Assembly: GCA_966249405.1 (NCBI GenBank)
Contig: CBINDO010000086.1
Location: forward strand, 1 to 27,084
Origin: SZUA-265 sp966249405
Lineage (GTDB): Bacteria > Myxococcota_A > Polyangia > Polyangiales > Polyangiaceae
Reading direction: 5' to 3'
Length of the DNA: 27,084 nucleotides
Shown: piece by piece, positions 26,501 to 27,084 of the stretch
Layout of the letters: every line of letters starts with the position of its first letter
How positions within the stretch are numbered: the first letter of the stretch is position 1
Made by a program: the position numbers and the translations under genes
The notes under the pieces: generated by a model
Database searches by the model: none
Told to the model about the DNA's origin: nothing
What the model saw: only the letters and a program-made list of their open reading frames with translations

Positions 26501-26899
26501 CCACGAACGGTAGCGGGCACTCAGCTCGCGCACCTGATGGAGTTGCGCAGGGTTGTCGAACACGTGGTGCTCGAGGTTGAGCAGGGCGTCCTGGGTCCGG
26601 GCCCGTGCGTTCGCCTCGTCGTCACGCGTGTCCATGCCGAGGAGCCCACGCAAGACTGCCGACTTGTGTTCGCGTGCAACGCGCTCGACGTTGGCGCAAT
26701 AGCCGATCGCGTCAGCCGAGTGTTCCAACCATTCGGCGGAGTTCCGAATTCGGTTAACCTGAACCAAGACCAGGAACACCGCGATACCCAGGATGCCCAT
26801 GGGTAACAACGTACTGATGCTTACTCGTCGGCGGACAACCCTGTCTTCCGCGGTTAAAGCCACCCACCGTTGGTAAACCGTAGACGTCGCCTGCGCCAC
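23543..26899 (-). CDS. CHASE3-GAF hybrid histidine kinase with three receiver-like domains
   Basis: 1118 residues, inner membrane. TM1 about 28-48; periplasmic CHASE3-like sensor about 50-185 (WLEHSADAIGYCANVERVAREHKSAVLRGLLG); TM2 about 193-211; GAF about 245-395; coiled coil 400-480; HisKA with H493 (MSHELRTP); HATPase with N612, DTGIGIA (D639) and GLGLTI. Then three receiver-like domains: the first (about 734-842) keeps the fold pattern but has GQRG where the phosphoacceptor Asp should be; the second has D897 (VVLDLQLADG); the third has D1047 (VLMDIMMPEMNG) and K1100. It should autophosphorylate on H493 and pass phosphate to the second and third receivers. The start is a GTG at 26897-26899 without a clear ribosome site; a later start before TM1 is possible. 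First gene of an operon with cheR. Confidence 0.94.
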   Translation of the reverse strand: MAQATSTVYQRWVALTAEDRVVRRRVSISTLLPMGILGIAVFLVLVQVNRIRNSAEWLEHSADAIGYCANVERVAREHKSAVLRGLLGMDTRDDEANARARTQDALLNLEHHVFDNPAQLHQVRELSARYRSWVELTRGLAHEPGNIEKNIRGVEQIKQAFDPLIAQVNELEREERRLRAKRSSDFAAATEVAFYGAVPGLLVLVVALGMFHRAQMLRLAKDFSDAIVGQETARVHLAEQSWVKEQLATLIGTTRDDPGLNALGTKLLECLVKATGATIGAFYAWDETAARWVNHARYGLLQQMVDSFRQGEGLIGRAGDETTVTFIDGVADEFFFVQSGTGQGSARKIAFVPCHHDGQVLAVLELGYFAEPSARAHKLLEQSGEAMGIAVSVTKKRLSQRELLLESRRQGEALQAQQEELRVTNEELASQSEALRLAHAQLEERKEELEASNADLVRQRDAVSAARQDLAKRALELRQANRYKSEFLASMSHELRTPLNSCLILSKALADNKSGNLSEEQVKFAETIHASGTDLLELINTVLDLSKIEAGAIDFVHEETTLSALVAPVVRIMDPVANERKLHFVVQLSDPDAKVEMDSLRVQQILKNLISNACKFTPAGDVTLAVEARDEEVEFRVVDTGIGIAEDQLEAIFEAFRQADGTSSRRFGGTGLGLTISRDLAKRMGGDIRVKSQPGVGSEFALVLPRHHSEPTSSSKTSATTAAPELEEQPQVVREVLLVRRDDESRAGVERIIESWGFGVTCVGSNAEALLQLGVRPLAAVVGQRGEGIEELKREARLQRVPLHIIDQSVSTDRRSSDVLRHLRKPADEGELRRALKTLFERNNPSDAVLLVEDDAAFRDSLELLLRENNLSVKSTATIEGALEALQESTFACVVLDLQLADGRGEGLLQTIASNDAYSFPHVIVYTGEVLSAEQEHELLRFSDAVILKGVRSEERLLDELALFLSDVNQNSQRVPSKEKRLATRPKGGGANLHGRQVLLVEDDVRNIYALTSILEREGVKVEVARNGRQALEKLEVCPGLELVLMDIMMPEMNGLDAMRAIRKSQASWQLVPIIALTAKAMRDDRTACLDAGANDYVTKPIDVDKLLSLMRIWLDRA

Positions 26900-27084
26900 A
26901 CTATTTGGTGCATGCCGCCGGAAAACTCATCGAGCGACGATGTCACATTGCCACAGCGAACACAGGCGACGTTCCGTGAAACACCTCATCGGGTCGCCCC
27001 AGCGAACCCGGTGTGGTGGCAAAGCTGCGACGCCGTGGCGTAGCGCCACGCATGTGTCCTCCCGCCGCCGCAATTTCGCGTCCG
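26900..27084. other. Upstream region of the CHASE3 kinase operon
   Basis: 185 bp to the window edge. It should hold the minus-strand promoter; no clear -35/-10 or sigma-54 site is seen. A hairpin CGTGGCG-TAG-CGCCACG occurs at 27035-27051. A 43-codon plus-strand frame at 26912-27043 has no ribosome site and is not called a gene. Confidence 0.3.

Noticed and set aside
26912..27043. 43-codon plus-strand frame starting MPPENSSSDD
   Set aside because: No ribosome site, no recognisable motif, and it lies in the expected promoter region of the CHASE3 kinase gene. Small real genes cannot be fully excluded.

Overview
The window reads as a chromosomal segment of a high-GC, gene-dense Gram-negative bacterium, most likely a myxobacterium (Myxococcota, Polyangia-like). 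This is an inference from gene content: a zinc-ribbon PknB-type Ser/Thr kinase, lipoproteins with Pro/Ala/Ser/Thr-rich linkers, a DUF1592/DUF1588 plus DUF1552 pair, and many multidomain sensor kinases. No rRNA, tRNA, CRISPR array, transposase or phage gene was seen.

Layout. (1) 1-7430 is almost entirely minus strand. Read in the direction of transcription it runs: metallophosphoesterase lipoprotein (7430-5766), small outer-membrane-type protein (5629-5027), two small proteins that may relate to type III secretion (4724-4311, 4209-3826), Pro-rich lipoprotein (3593-2724), membrane-anchored Ser/Thr kinase (2615-858) and an 87-residue hypothetical protein (506-243). The 3' end of an unrelated plus-strand gene enters at 1-129. 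(2) 7789-10922, plus strand, is the DUF1592-family cytochrome-like lipoprotein followed by a Tat-exported DUF1552 protein. (3) 11317-26899 is a signalling island: a CheB-CheR-PAS-histidine kinase-receiver fusion, an NhaA antiporter, a single-domain response regulator, a tiny acidic lipoprotein, a tiny DUF1328 membrane protein missed by ordinary length cut-offs, a bacteriophytochrome hybrid kinase, a receiver-kinase, a free CheR, and a CHASE3-GAF hybrid kinase with three C-terminal receiver-like domains.

How it may work together. The island has four histidine kinases, one free receiver, one CheB domain and two CheR domains, but no chemoreceptor, CheA or CheW. This points to light or stress signalling rather than swimming chemotaxis. 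Three short genes inside it (response regulator, acidic lipoprotein, DUF1328 protein) are each preceded by a sequence with the GG-N10-GC geometry of a sigma-54 promoter. Two of these face away from each other across one intergenic region that also holds two perfect inverted repeats. The phytochrome keeps its chromophore-pocket residues but has Glu where the PHY tongue normally has Arg (PRxSF reads PEGSF), and its ATPase G1 box is altered. A phytochrome-containing, sigma-54-linked envelope-stress islet is the most interesting hypothesis here; it is inferred and untested.
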